Source of the DNA: an uncultured Bacteroidota bacterium
GTDB taxonomy: Bacteria; Bacteroidota; Bacteroidia; UKL13-3
Direction: 5' to 3'
Length of the DNA stretch: 39,920 nucleotides
Assembly (NCBI GenBank): GCA_903901345.1
Contig: CAIUQQ010000370.1
Span: 1-39,920, forward strand
A model generated the notes under the pieces. It had not been told where the DNA came from. It ran no database searches and saw nothing but the letters and a program-made list of their open reading frames with translations. Of this stretch, positions 8,932 through 17,810 are shown in pieces. The position numbers were made by a program, and so were the translations under genes. Within the stretch, counting starts at the first letter, position 1. Every line of letters begins with the position of its first letter.

Positions 8932-9678
8932 TTATTTTTTAAAATACAAATCGCCCAAAGTATAGGCTAGGGAATCATCTGCAGATAATTGAAAAAGTTC
9001 GTTGTTTTTTAAACCGAACGCACTATAACCCAACGGTTCTAATAATTCATATATAATTTTACGGTTTTCAGCAGTACTAATTTCTATTTGAATAAGTGGG
9101 TTAAATTTTTTAATTGTATTTACCAAATGAGGAAATAAGTAAATTTCATAGCCTTCTACATCGCATTTAATAAAATCAAGTTGAGTAATATTGGCAAACA
9201 ATTCATCAGGAATTTGCATTTCTGCTTCAAAAGTTTCTAATGCAGAATTGTCGTTTTCGGCACTTAACACATGTGTTAATCCATGTCTGAAAACACCATC
9301 AATAACTGGCGTTCCCATTTCTATTTTTTTGTTTTCAGCACCTAAAGCAGTTTGGTGAAGCGTAATGTTTTTCAAGGCAAATTTATGTGCATTGCGTTTA
9401 AAAACATTGGCAAAAAGAGGAACTGGTTCAATGGCTAAAACCTTACCTGTAGCACCACTTAATTTTGAAATATTGGTACTATAATAACCAACGTTAGCAC
9501 CTATATCAATACTTACAAAACCTGGCTTTATTATTTTTTTTAAAAAAAATAATTCGGGATATTGATTCTTTAAAAAACCAAGATTTGTAATGCGTAAATA
9601 AGCATCACTCACAATGGCTAAATATCCTTCTAAGCCAAACGATTTTAATAAAATACTGCGTACTGTTTTTTCAATCAT
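8932..9678 (-). CDS. FkbM family methyltransferase
   Basis: A 248-residue SAM-dependent methyltransferase of the FkbM family. Motif I is VSIDIGANVGYYSTNISKL (about residues 55-73); the acidic residue after strand 2 is in VLAIEPVPLFANVFKRN; the family signature DFIKCDVEGYEIYLFPHL is at about 168-185, followed by NPLIQIEIS. FkbM proteins O-methylate natural products or surface sugars; the substrate here is unknown. The start lies 3 bases after the stop of the DUF4834 gene, so the two are probably translated from one transcript. Alternative functions within the methyltransferase fold cannot be excluded. Confidence 0.9.
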   Translation of the reverse strand: MIEKTVRSILLKSFGLEGYLAIVSDAYLRITNLGFLKNQYPELFFLKKIIKPGFVSIDIGANVGYYSTNISKLSGATGKVLAIEPVPLFANVFKRNAHKFALKNITLHQTALGAENKKIEMGTPVIDGVFRHGLTHVLSAENDNSALETFEAEMQIPDELFANITQLDFIKCDVEGYEIYLFPHLVNTIKKFNPLIQIEISTAENRKIIYELLEPLGYSAFGLKNNELFQLSADDSLAYTLGDLYFKK

Positions 9679-9681
9679 GGT

Positions 9682-9906
9682 TTATTTTATCTCTTCAAAA
9701 TCAACATATTCGCCTATGTTGGAATTTGTTTTTTGGTTATCATTGCTTGATGAAGCTTTTTTAGGTTTAACTTTTATTTCTTCTTCATCAAATGAATTGG
9801 GTGAATTATTGGGAATGTTATTACCTTTTTTGTAACCAAGTAAAGTGCCAAAAAGAAAGCGCGATGCAGTGTAAAACAAAAATAAATATATTAAGAATTT
9901 GAACAT
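9682..9906 (-). CDS. DUF4834-like small membrane protein
   Basis: A 74-residue protein with one N-terminal membrane segment (FKFLIYLFLFYTASRFLFGT, residues 2-21), a polar lysine/serine-rich middle, and the C-terminal motif IGEYVDFEEIK. That tail motif together with the N-terminal helix is the hallmark of the DUF4834 family, found almost only in Bacteroidota and of unknown function. It is the first gene of a pair with the FkbM methyltransferase (3-base gap). The functional link is not known; the pairing may only reflect a shared promoter. Confidence 0.75.
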   Translation of the reverse strand: MFKFLIYLFLFYTASRFLFGTLLGYKKGNNIPNNSPNSFDEEEIKVKPKKASSSNDNQKTNSNIGEYVDFEEIK

Positions 9907-10040
9907 GATTTAATTGCTGATTTTATGAATAAATACTGATATGCAAAAATGATACTATTATTTATATTTTGTATCAAATTATTGTAAATAGTATTTAATT
10001 TATATTGCAAAGCATTGATATTTTGATACTAATATAGTTT

Positions 10041-10080
10041 TAGAATTGCTGCTATTTTGTCAATAATGGCAGCTATTCTA
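10041..10080. terminator. Imperfect hairpin downstream of the OmpA-family gene
   Basis: TAGAATTGCTGCTATT (10041-10056) pairs with AATGGCAGCTATTCTA (10065-10080) at 14 of 16 positions around an 8-base loop. It lies 12 bases past the stop of the - strand gene ending at 10093. There is no clear T run after it on that strand, so it may be a weak terminator or a 3'-end stabilising structure. Confidence 0.4.
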
Positions 10081-10092
10081 AAATTTTTATGC

Positions 10093-11037
10093 TTATTTCT
10101 TATCAATTAATTTATACAACTCGTCTAACTTTGGCGTTAAAATAATTTCAGTTCTACGGTTTTTAGCTCTTCCCTCAGGTGAATCATTACTCACTTTTGG
10201 CATGTATTCACTGCGGCCAGCAGCAGTTAAACGCTTAGGATTTACTTTACTTACATCGCTTAAAATTCTAACAATATTTGTTGCACGACCTGTACTTAAT
10301 TCCCAATTATCTTTAAAATTTATAGAGCTACGCAATGGAACATTATCAGTATGACCTTCAATTAAAACATCAATGTCAGGATTTTTATTTAACACATCAG
10401 CTAATTTTTTAATTGCTTCTTGGCCTTTTTCTTCAATATCTGCACTTCCTGATTTGAATAATAGTTTATCGCTTAACGAAACATAAACTTTACCATTTTT
10501 CATTTCTACCGTTAATTCTTCACTATTAAAACTTAGCAAAGCACGTTTTACTATTTCATTTAAAGCATTGGTAATTGAATCTTGTCTGCGAATTATACTT
10601 TCTAATTCTATTAATCGTTTTTCTCTTGCAAAAAGCATGTCTTCTTTTTGTTTCAATGCCAAGTTTAATTGCTCCGTTTTACTTAATGACGATTTCAATA
10701 AATCAGTATAATGCTGATTCATTTCTGTGTAATCAGTTTGCAAAGCTTTATGTTTTCTATTTAACTCATTATATTTTGCTAATAAATCGCGATAAGTTGA
10801 ATCCAAAGCTCTGAAATCAATTCCACGTTGGGTAGTATCTTGGTTAAATACAACATTGATAGTATGTAAAGTATCTCGCTGACCAGTTGCAGTTTTAAAG
10901 CGTTTACTCATAAAAAAATTATGCGATTTTTCTTTAAATCCCTTTGGATTTTTAATTACACCTTTAGGATTTTCTACTTGAGCAAATACTGTTAAAGTGC
11001 TTATAAATAATAGTGCAAATGCAATGCAGTTTTTCAT
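10093..11037 (-). CDS. OmpA family peptidoglycan-binding protein with a coiled-coil region
   Basis: A 314-residue exported protein. Residues 1-19 are a signal peptide (MKNCIAFALLFISTLTVFAQ). Residues about 75-165 are a long heptad-rich coiled coil (KYNELNRKHKALQTDYTEMN). Residues about 180-305 are an OmpA C-terminal domain: KLLFKSGSADIEEKG, then DVLIEGHTDNVPL, then NWELSTGRATNIVRIL and GRSEYMPKVSND, and AKNRRTEIILTP with the conserved Asn-Arg-Arg. This domain binds meso-diaminopimelate in peptidoglycan. The DNVPL and WELS motifs make it closest to the MotB/OmpA_C-like group, but there is no N-terminal membrane helix beyond the signal peptide, so it is a periplasmic or outer-membrane-associated anchor, not a motor stator. 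Confidence 0.9.
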   Translation of the reverse strand: MKNCIAFALLFISTLTVFAQVENPKGVIKNPKGFKEKSHNFFMSKRFKTATGQRDTLHTINVVFNQDTTQRGIDFRALDSTYRDLLAKYNELNRKHKALQTDYTEMNQHYTDLLKSSLSKTEQLNLALKQKEDMLFAREKRLIELESIIRRQDSITNALNEIVKRALLSFNSEELTVEMKNGKVYVSLSDKLLFKSGSADIEEKGQEAIKKLADVLNKNPDIDVLIEGHTDNVPLRSSINFKDNWELSTGRATNIVRILSDVSKVNPKRLTAAGRSEYMPKVSNDSPEGRAKNRRTEIILTPKLDELYKLIDKK

Positions 11038-11304
11038 ATTGATTTTGGTAAATATTTAAAAAAACAAATTTTAGGTTTGATTTCCGTATTTACTATGAAT
11101 CTAAACACCAATTTATCAAGATAATTGGTTATTTGAAATATATTATAGACAATTATTAAAGGGCAATTGGCAAAAAGCAATTTGAAAGATTCAAATGCAA
11201 CTCAATTAAATTCATTAACAAATCAACTTTATTAACCAAATAACTAAGGAATTTAAACAGTAAAATATGCAAAATATTTCTGTATCAAATTTGGTTAAAA
11301 TTTT

Positions 11305-11312
11305 TACATTTG
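11305..11312 (+). promoter_or_regulatory. Candidate -7 promoter element of the superoxide dismutase gene
   Basis: TACATTTG matches the Bacteroidota TAnnTTTG element about 70 bases before the start codon. A TTTG lies at 11290-11293, but the 11-base spacing is much shorter than the usual 19, so the -33 part is uncertain. The rest of the 342-base gap (11038-11379) is AT-rich with no reading frame I can support. Confidence 0.35.
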
Positions 11313-11379
11313 CAGTGCAAAATTGAATTGTTCAATTTTATAAATCAAGTATTTTAAACTTTAAAAAACCATAAATATT

Positions 11380-11985
11380 ATGTCATTCGAATTACCAAAA
11401 CTTACTTACGAATACACAGCGCTAGAGCCAAATATTGATGCTCGCACTATGGAAATTCACCACACAAAACATCATCAAGCTTATGTTACCAATTTAAACA
11501 ATGCATTAGCTGGAACCGATGCTGAAAATTTAAGCATTGAAGATATTTGTAAAAATATTTCAAAATATCCAATGCCAGTTCGCAACAATGGTGGCGGGCA
11601 TTTTAACCATAGTTTCTTTTGGAAAATTATTGGTCCAAATGCTGGTGGAAGTCCAAGTGGAAAATTATTAGATGCCATTAATGCAGACTTAGGTGGAATG
11701 GACAAATTCAAAGAAGAATTTACAAAAGCAGCAACTACCCGTTTTGGTTCTGGTTGGGCTTGGTTATGTTTGAAAGAAGGCAAATTATGTGTTTGCTCTA
11801 CTCCAAACCAAGACAATCCTTTAATGGACATTGCAGAATGCAAAGGAACTCCAGTTTTAGGTTTAGATGTTTGGGAACATGCTTATTATTTGCATTACCA
11901 AAACCGCAGACCTGATTATATTTCAGCGTTTTGGAATGTAGTAAATTGGGTAGAAGTAGAAAAAAATTATGCTGCAGCTTTGTAG
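11380..11985 (+). CDS. sodA: Superoxide dismutase, Mn type
   Basis: A 201-residue Fe/Mn superoxide dismutase, which converts superoxide to oxygen and hydrogen peroxide in the cytoplasm. Metal ligands are visible: H27 in [10 protein letters not shown]77 in [12 protein letters not shown]163 and H167 in [19 protein letters not shown]. The dimer-interface Tyr/Glu are present. The glutamine that tunes the metal is in [10 protein letters not shown] (Q144), the position used by Mn enzymes, and the Gly before His (GGGH) also fits Mn type; Fe enzymes place this glutamine in the N-terminal half. A cambialistic enzyme cannot be excluded. There is no signal peptide. The gene is monocistronic, with a promoter-like element at 11305 and a strong terminator at 12008. 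Confidence 0.95.
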   Translation: MSFELPKLTYEYTALEPNIDARTMEIHHTKHHQAYVTNLNNALAGTDAENLSIEDICKNISKYPMPVRNNGGGHFNHSFFWKIIGPNAGGSPSGKLLDAINADLGGMDKFKEEFTKAATTRFGSGWAWLCLKEGKLCVCSTPNQDNPLMDIAECKGTPVLGLDVWEHAYYLHYQNRRPDYISAFWNVVNWVEVEKNYAAAL

Positions 11986-12007
11986 TATTTTGTTTATTTC
12001 ATAATTT

Positions 12008-12050
12008 AAAAAGCCGACTATCTTTAGCCTGAAAGTCGGCTTTTTGTTTT
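12008..12050. terminator. Bidirectional terminator between sodA and the GH81 gene
   Basis: AAAAAGCCGACT (12008-12019) pairs perfectly with AGTCGGCTTTTT (12034-12045) around a 14-base loop. T runs flank it on both strands, so it can end both the + gene (11985) and the - gene (12067). Confidence 0.9.
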
Positions 12051-12066
12051 AAAAACCTAATTAATT

Positions 12067-14382
12067 TTATTCTTCTTTATAAACTTTTCTAAATATTTTA
12101 TTATCTCCATCTTGAACAGCAAGTATAAAAAATCCATTTTTCAGGCTTTCCAAATCTATCAAATTTGAATTTATTTTTCCTGATAATAATAACCTTCCAT
12201 CCATTGAAAAAACTTTCCATTCCGCCAAATTTGATGCTCCAATTACTGAAATAGTTTTTGAAAATGGATTTGGAAATATATTCAAATCTTTAGCATTTAT
12301 TTCATTGTTTCTAGTTGCCTTTACCAATGAAAAAGTAAGTTTTCCTAAATTAAATCCTGCCTCATCAAACCTAATTTTTAAAATTTGTTTTCCAGCAGGA
12401 AGTGTAATATTATTTACTGTTTTGGTAGCAAATATTTTCCAATTATTAGAAGTACTATTCACCTTAATATTTGAAGCTATAACAGTTGTATCAATTAAAA
12501 TACTAAATGGTCCTCCACCAGCAGCAATGCCAGAACTATATCTGAAATTTAAGTCGTAAATTCCAGGTTTTTCTACAAAAACAGAATAACTTAACCACTC
12601 CCCTTTTTCAATATGTTCTACTATATAACCTTCACTTGCATACAAACCTGCATCTACATATTCTGGCACTCTAAATGTTCCAACTTCATTGGTAGTTGAG
12701 TTGTCGAAATAGGAAACACCTTGCCCAATTCCACCTTCATAATAATCGTACAAACCAGGCTCAATGCTTTGATTTGGAATAGAAACAATTTTGTTTAAAT
12801 AAGGAAGTTGTGAACCAACTATTACTTCTTCCACATTACTTATTTGATAGTCATTATTAATAAATGCTTTTACAAAAAACGGGTGAATTCCAATATTTAA
12901 AGGAGGAGTAATTATTTGAAAGGGTGCTTTATTTACTGTTCTCAAAAGCGTTAATCCGTCATAAAATTCAACTTTATTTACAGCTCCTTCCAAAATATTT
13001 ACATTTAAAAAAGCATTGCCTTGCGCATTTATTTTTTTTTGCTGTGCAACCAAATTTGCTTGAATATTTACATCTCGATTGGTAACTAATTTACCAGGTA
13101 AAACATTAAGCGAAAAACCATCGGAAAACAAAACGACAATGGCACTTTTACCTAAGTTTTGGGCTACATAAGTTTTAACACCATCTTTATTAAACACAGC
13201 TGAAATTGGGTAATTTGCAGTAACATTGGCATCGGGAAAACCTAAACTATTAAAAGTATGCAACCAATGGTAAGTTTGCGCATCGCTACAGCCTCCTTTT
13301 GGTTTATAACTGGTGTAATTATTATATAATTTAATGGCTTCATTTGGGTCAATCATGGCCAAATAGCTCCAATATATTTCAAACCACAAATTATCGTTTG
13401 GAGTATTTGTACTAATTCCCGTTTTGGCTTTCATGTCGTTCCATAAAGTGCGAACATAAGCGGTATCGTGGGCTAAATAAAGTGACGAACCAGTAAGCGG
13501 AAATATTTCAATTCCATACATTGCTGCAATATCATTGGTCCAAAAAGTACCTCTATCATAACCATCGTTCCAAACACGTGAACACATAATTTGCGAATAA
13601 TTTGATGAAAAATTTCTTTTACTTTTATTGAAATAATATTCGTCAATGGCAGTTTGTTCGGTGGTATAAAGATAAACACCCAAATCTCTCATGGCCATAT
13701 TTCCTGTAATTTGACCCCATTGAATCAGCGATGCATTAAAATTCATGGCCTCCGATGATGATTCTTGGTTATTTCCGTGTGGTTCATTGTTTAATAATCC
13801 CGATGCAAAACTATGGCCAGCATACGGACTAAAGTTTCGCAAATAAGGGAACAAACTATCTGTTCTTTCCCAGTTTGCAGCATCTTTAACCATTAAGTTT
13901 ATCATAGCACCCCACTGTGCCGACCAGCCCGGTTCAAACTCTTCAATAGCAGCGGCAGTTTGAATAAAATATCCATAATGAAAATGATGGTCATTGATAT
14001 TAGCATCTGAGGAATATCCAGATGGAAAACCAATGAGTGTAGTCCAAGAAGGGTTATAATAAAATAAAAAAGCATTTTCACCACTTTCGGCTTTTAGCCA
14101 ATCTTCCATTCGTTCTTTTACGGTTGCTAAAATTTTGTTTTTAGTTTCTAAATTACCTGTTTGCGCAGCAATTCTAGCTACTTGCATTAATTTATTCATG
14201 GCCAAACCTTCGTTGTACGAATCTGTCCAAGTATCTAAAGAAGCATTTTTCAATAAATTAATTTTTGTTTGCAATGCACTTGCATCAAAACCAAGGCTGT
14301 ATTTAGCCAAATTAGGTAAAGTAGGTAAAATGCCTTTGAATTTATTTTCTACTATAAAAATATTTCCCGCTAACATTTTCAT
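12067..14382 (-). CDS. GH81 endo-1,3-beta-glucanase, C-terminal part (catalytic, CBM6-like, T9SS sorting domain); frame broken upstream
   Basis: A 771-residue stretch that is the continuation of the gene starting at 15329. The same frame is open upstream of the ATG at 14382 and reads GLLPHQWAHLSNNSLKPGTI, a family GH81 segment, back to a stop at 14467-14469, so this ATG is not a natural start. Catalytic GH81 features: INDHHFHYGYFI (D131) and EPHGNNQESSSEAMNF (E207, E211). GH81 enzymes cut internal beta-1,3 links of laminarin-like glucans. Residues about 390-520 are Ig-like linkers. Residues about 540-680 are a CBM6-like carbohydrate-binding domain (EYVDAGLYASEGYIVEHIEKG, GEWLSYSVFVEKPGIYDLNF). 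Residues about 695-771 are a type A T9SS sorting domain (LNIFPNPFSKTISV), implying secretion and surface attachment. Confidence 0.88.
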   Translation of the reverse strand: MKMLAGNIFIVENKFKGILPTLPNLAKYSLGFDASALQTKINLLKNASLDTWTDSYNEGLAMNKLMQVARIAAQTGNLETKNKILATVKERMEDWLKAESGENAFLFYYNPSWTTLIGFPSGYSSDANINDHHFHYGYFIQTAAAIEEFEPGWSAQWGAMINLMVKDAANWERTDSLFPYLRNFSPYAGHSFASGLLNNEPHGNNQESSSEAMNFNASLIQWGQITGNMAMRDLGVYLYTTEQTAIDEYYFNKSKRNFSSNYSQIMCSRVWNDGYDRGTFWTNDIAAMYGIEIFPLTGSSLYLAHDTAYVRTLWNDMKAKTGISTNTPNDNLWFEIYWSYLAMIDPNEAIKLYNNYTSYKPKGGCSDAQTYHWLHTFNSLGFPDANVTANYPISAVFNKDGVKTYVAQNLGKSAIVVLFSDGFSLNVLPGKLVTNRDVNIQANLVAQQKKINAQGNAFLNVNILEGAVNKVEFYDGLTLLRTVNKAPFQIITPPLNIGIHPFFVKAFINNDYQISNVEEVIVGSQLPYLNKIVSIPNQSIEPGLYDYYEGGIGQGVSYFDNSTTNEVGTFRVPEYVDAGLYASEGYIVEHIEKGEWLSYSVFVEKPGIYDLNFRYSSGIAAGGGPFSILIDTTVIASNIKVNSTSNNWKIFATKTVNNITLPAGKQILKIRFDEAGFNLGKLTFSLVKATRNNEINAKDLNIFPNPFSKTISVIGASNLAEWKVFSMDGRLLLSGKINSNLIDLESLKNGFFILAVQDGDNKIFRKVYKEE

Positions 14383-14435
14383 GGTTCCTCTTGATGTTTG
14401 ATAGCTTATAGTTCCTGGCTTTAATGAATTGTTAC

Positions 14436-15329
14436 TTAAATGCGCCCATTGATGTGGTAATAAACCCTATTCGGCCCTTCTTTTATTTCGGTAGTAAGTG
14501 TAAAAGTAGTTTGAACCAAAGCGGTAGCAGGAGTATAATTATAGTTTACAATACTTTGAGTAGGAAAAACATAAGCATATTGTTTAAAATCGTTGGCTGT
14601 ACTTTGGACATTTGCACCTTGGGGTAACATAACAGCCGAAAAATAATTTTTACCTGCAAGACTTGAAGTATAAATATTTCCATTTTTTATCCAAATAGAA
14701 CCAACTGGAGCATAAACCGCAAAATTAGAACTACTTAAAGAATTGGTAATTAAAAGCATTTCATTTTGAATATTTACAGTTCCAATAGAAACATTGATAC
14801 TGGCCGAATCGGAATTACTTTTTGTAAAATAAACAAATGGCATGCCATTACCAATGGTAGCTTTTAATTGGCGCGAACCATTGTTCCAACTGGTTTCTAC
14901 CAACCAATCGGAATGATTAGAAACAGTAGGATATGTAACCGAAAGTCCAGTTAAACCAACAATAATTGGTTGTTCAGGACCCATTGGTTGCCTTGAATCA
15001 ATAGCACCTAAACCCAAAAAAGTATAACTCATTACCAAACCTGAACTGGTTGCCCTCATTGATAAAGGATAATTATACAAATTAGCATTTGTAAAACTTA
15101 ATAAACCAGTCCACCAATCGTTGGTGGGAATGGCTTTATTGGCTGCAAAGCCTGAAACACGAGGCGTACCTGCAGGTTTATTGTTTCTTCCTGCGGCATC
15201 AGCTGGAGGTAATTGAGTGGTGTAACTACCAGAACCAATTGGAATAATTTGGGCTGATAAATGAAAGAAAATTCCAAATAAAAGGAGAGAAAGTAAACAA
15301 AGCTTTTTTAAATTAATAATTAGGTTCAT
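14436..15329 (-). CDS. GH81 endo-1,3-beta-glucanase, N-terminal part, ended early by a frameshift
   Basis: An N-terminal fragment of about 297 residues. I chose the ATG at 15329 (MNLIINLKKLCLLSLLLFGI) because it begins a normal signal peptide ending HLSAQ; an ATG eight codons earlier (15353) adds only charged residues. The body is the GH81 N-terminal beta-sandwich: NDWWTGLLSFTNANLYNYPL, SYTFLGLGAIDSRQPMGPEQ, and DWLVETSWNNGSRQLKATIG. It ends EGPNR then out-of-frame VYYHINGRI and a stop at 14436. The true continuation, GLLPHQW, begins at the same place in the -1 frame. One missing base in the CCC run at 14465-14467 (GGG on the coding strand) explains the break. Joined, the enzyme would be about 1088 residues. 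Confidence 0.85.
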   Translation of the reverse strand: MNLIINLKKLCLLSLLLFGIFFHLSAQIIPIGSGSYTTQLPPADAAGRNNKPAGTPRVSGFAANKAIPTNDWWTGLLSFTNANLYNYPLSMRATSSGLVMSYTFLGLGAIDSRQPMGPEQPIIVGLTGLSVTYPTVSNHSDWLVETSWNNGSRQLKATIGNGMPFVYFTKSNSDSASINVSIGTVNIQNEMLLITNSLSSSNFAVYAPVGSIWIKNGNIYTSSLAGKNYFSAVMLPQGANVQSTANDFKQYAYVFPTQSIVNYNYTPATALVQTTFTLTTEIKEGPNRVYYHINGRI

Positions 15330-15353
15330 ATATTTTGATTTATCAAATTCCAA

Positions 15354-15653
15354 AATTAAAATTTATTCTTTCCTTGTACTTTTAAATAGTACTTGTTGTA
15401 GCTTTGATGTAGTAATGAATTTAATAAAATATAACATTACCAAATGTTTAGAAAACAATGAAAAGGTTTGAGATAGTATATTTAAAATAATTATTCTGAA
15501 TTATCACAGTTAGACTTTTAAAATAATAGTTCCCTTCATCTATTTGACTACGAAGTTTAACAATCAACAAATCAAACAAATATAAGCTAAATATTAATTC
15601 AGTGTAACTATTTTAGTTTTGTGAACGTTAAATAGACTACAACATAAAAAACC
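15354..15653. other. Intergenic region between divergent genes
   Basis: About 300 AT-rich bases between the GH81 gene (-) and a small + strand gene. It must hold both promoters, but I could not place either with confidence, and I see no further gene, repeat or hairpin in it. Confidence 0.5.
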
Positions 15654-15788
15654 ATGAAAACAACGTTGATTATATTATTATTTGGTGGCTTAACATTAGG
15701 AACATTTACCAAAGGTTGTGGTAAAGCTAATAAAACCGAAAAACCAGTAAGCGAACAACAAGAAGAAAATTCAAATAAAAAATTATAA
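15654..15788 (+). CDS. Small exported or lipid-anchored peptide, unknown
   Basis: A 44-codon frame reading MKTTLIILLFGGLTLGTFTK, then GCGKANKTEKPVSEQQEENS, then NKKL and TAA. The first 19 residues form a signal-like hydrophobic helix after one lysine. A cysteine at 22 follows glycine, but the preceding TK does not fit a standard lipobox well, so lipidation is uncertain. The rest is short, polar and lysine/glutamate-rich, like many small Bacteroidota lipoproteins. The terminator at 15843 follows within 55 bases, supporting a real transcription unit. Confidence 0.45.
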   Translation: MKTTLIILLFGGLTLGTFTKGCGKANKTEKPVSEQQEENSNKKL

Positions 15789-15842
15789 TAAGTACGAGCG
15801 TAAGCTTATATAATATCTCTTCATAAGATTTAAATTACCTAC

Positions 15843-15880
15843 AAAAGCCGACTTTCAAGCAATTGATTAGTCGGTTTTTT
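15843..15880 (+). terminator. Rho-independent terminator after the small peptide gene
   Basis: AAAAGCCGACT (15843-15853) pairs with AGTCGGTTTTTT (15869-15880) including one G-T pair, with a 15-base loop and a T6 tail. The stem sequence is nearly the same as that of the terminator at 12008. Confidence 0.8.
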
Positions 15881-15950
15881 GTTGTTTAAAAACAGTTTGT
15901 TTCCATGTAAATGAAATATATGTTTGCAATGCAATTTAAAAGGGTTTTTT

Positions 15951-17273
15951 ATGAAAAAAATATTGGTAATAGGCGCAGGTCTTTCGTCTTCATACTTAAT
16001 AAAATGTTTGTTGGCAAACGCCAAAAAGGAAAATTGGCAAGTTACCATTGCTGATCAAAGCATTGATTTAGCCAAGCAAAAAATAGGAAGTAGTAAACAA
16101 GGAATTGCTTTAGCATTTAATATTAATAACCAAAACGAACGCGAAGAAGCTATCAAAAATACAGATTTAGTGGTTTCACTTTTACCTCCAACTTTACACA
16201 TTATTGCAGCGCATGACTGTATTAAATTTAAAAAGAATTTGGTAACTGCCAGTTATGTAACGCCTCCAATGCAAAGTTTAAACGAAGCAGCTTTGAAAGC
16301 AAATGTTTTGTTTTTAAACGAAATAGGTTTAGATCCAGGCATTGACCATTTGTCGGCCATGGAAATGATTCACAAAATACAAAAAGATGGGGGAAATATT
16401 ACCTCATTCAAATCGTTTTGTGGTGGTTTGGTAGCTCCTGAATTTGATACCAATCCGTGGAACTATAAATTTACTTGGAATCCTAGAAACGTTATTTTAG
16501 CTGGACAAGCTACCGCTCAATATTTAGAAAATGGTTTAATAAAATTTATACCACCAAACAGAATTTTTGAACAAACAGCAAGCGTAAATATTTCCAATTA
16601 TGGTGTTTTTGAAATGTATGCCAACCGCGATAGTTTAAGTTATATTGAACCCTATGGTTTACAAAAAGCCACTTCTGTAATTAGAGGAACTTTGCGCAAA
16701 AAAGGATTTAGCCAAAGCTGGAATTTATTAGTGAAATTAGGCTTAACAGACGATAGTTTTTGCATACATAATAGTAACGTTTTAACCTATCGCGATTGGG
16801 TAGCATCGTTTTTAAGTGGTGCTAATCATGGCAATGTAGAAGAAGTATTTTGTGCATTTTTTAACATTACAAAAGCTAGCAAAGACTTTAAAAGAGTAAA
16901 ATGGTTGGGATTATTTACCAATGAAATTATTGGGCTTGAAAACGCCACTCCAGCCCAAATACTTCAACATATATTACAACAAAAATGGTTGTTAGAAAAA
17001 ACCGATTTAGACATGATTGTAATGAAACATGAAATAGCATTTGAGTTAAATAATAAAAAGCAAAAAATTAATAGCACATTGGTAGTAAAAGGCGAAGACA
17101 AAACTTATACTGCCATGGCTAAAACAGTGGGATTGCCAATGGCAATAGCATGCAAGTTAATATTGCAAAATAAAATAAAAGCCAAAGGTGTTCAAATTCC
17201 AATTACTGCTGAGTTTTACAAACCTATTTTAGCTGAATTAGCAAAAAATGGAATTGCGTTTATTGAAGAATAA
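15951..17273 (+). CDS. Saccharopine dehydrogenase-like NAD(P)-dependent oxidoreductase
   Basis: A 440-residue cytoplasmic enzyme. I chose ATG at 15951 because it puts MKKILVIGAGLSSSYLIKCL, a Rossmann GxGxxx loop, at the N-terminus and has AAAAGGG close upstream; an upstream ATG at 15924 adds nine poor residues. Residues about 1-120 are the saccharopine dehydrogenase NADP-binding domain (VTIADQSIDLAKQKI; DLVVSLLPPTLH; NLVTASYVTPPM). The C-terminal domain has FLNEIGLDPGIDHLSAMEMI and SFKSFCGGLVAPEFDTNPWN, highly typical of saccharopine reductases of the Lys9/LYS1-like group that form or split the saccharopine link between lysine and a keto acid. In Bacteroidota such genes may work in lysine breakdown or in carboxyspermidine-type pathways; the catalysed reaction here is inferred only from the family. 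It stands alone. Confidence 0.85.
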   Translation: MKKILVIGAGLSSSYLIKCLLANAKKENWQVTIADQSIDLAKQKIGSSKQGIALAFNINNQNEREEAIKNTDLVVSLLPPTLHIIAAHDCIKFKKNLVTASYVTPPMQSLNEAALKANVLFLNEIGLDPGIDHLSAMEMIHKIQKDGGNITSFKSFCGGLVAPEFDTNPWNYKFTWNPRNVILAGQATAQYLENGLIKFIPPNRIFEQTASVNISNYGVFEMYANRDSLSYIEPYGLQKATSVIRGTLRKKGFSQSWNLLVKLGLTDDSFCIHNSNVLTYRDWVASFLSGANHGNVEEVFCAFFNITKASKDFKRVKWLGLFTNEIIGLENATPAQILQHILQQKWLLEKTDLDMIVMKHEIAFELNNKKQKINSTLVVKGEDKTYTAMAKTVGLPMAIACKLILQNKIKAKGVQIPITAEFYKPILAELAKNGIAFIEE

Positions 17274-17292
17274 AGTAAAAATAAAAAATATT

Positions 17293-17320
17293 AGGAGTGA
17301 AAAAGCTTCACTCCTATTTA
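17293..17320. terminator. Hairpin between convergent genes
   Basis: AGGAGTGAA (17293-17301) and TTCACTCCT (17307-17315) form a perfect 9-base stem with a 5-base loop, between the + gene ending at 17273 and the - gene ending at 17325. On the - strand it is followed by an AT-rich tail with a T6 run (17283-17288), so it probably serves both genes. Confidence 0.7.
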
Positions 17321-17324
17321 TATT

Positions 17325-17810
17325 TTATTCAAAAATAATATTGTTTGAGGTAATAGAAATTGTTCCTGCAGTAATCCAACCACAGTTATTAGATATTTCA
17401 CTTAAATCAAGAACTTTGTTAGGCTCTATAGTTGAATAATTTTGATATTGCCAAGTATTTGCTCCACATATATAAGTGATTGTATAATCAAAAAGCATTC
17501 TTTTAGCAGTAGTATTTTGAATGTTTAAGGAAATGTTACAATTGGGTTTAAGTGTTTTACATTCTGCTGCTTCATAAGATTCCAACTCTTGCATAAACTT
17601 AAAAATTGCTACTACAGGTTGATTTCCTGCTGAAGAGTGTATATCGTTAAGAGCAATACTTTTCATTAAACTTGGTAGTTTAGTTGCTGTACATTTTGTG
17701 CTTGTTGAAGTTGAAGCTATATTTTCCTTTGAGCAACTGTAAATAATACAGTTAAAAGTAAAAATTGGCACTAAAGCTTTTAAAATAAATTTGTTTTTCA
17801 TTCTTTTCAT
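17325..17810 (-). CDS. Lipoprotein of unknown function
   Basis: A 161-residue protein. It begins MKRMKNKFILKALVPIFTFN and continues CIIYSCSKENIAS, a type II signal peptide with the probable lipidated cysteine at residue 26 (IYSC). A second ATG at 17801 (MKNKF) is equally possible as the start. The mature part has several cysteines (about six), including CTATKLP, AAECKTLKPNC and YICGANTWQYQN, which may form disulfides in the periplasm. The C-terminal part is beta-rich with IEPNKVLDLSEISNNCGWIT. I recognise no named family. It is convergent with the saccharopine dehydrogenase gene and shares its hairpin terminator. Confidence 0.65.
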   Translation of the reverse strand: MKRMKNKFILKALVPIFTFNCIIYSCSKENIASTSTSTKCTATKLPSLMKSIALNDIHSSAGNQPVVAIFKFMQELESYEAAECKTLKPNCNISLNIQNTTAKRMLFDYTITYICGANTWQYQNYSTIEPNKVLDLSEISNNCGWITAGTISITSNNIIFE

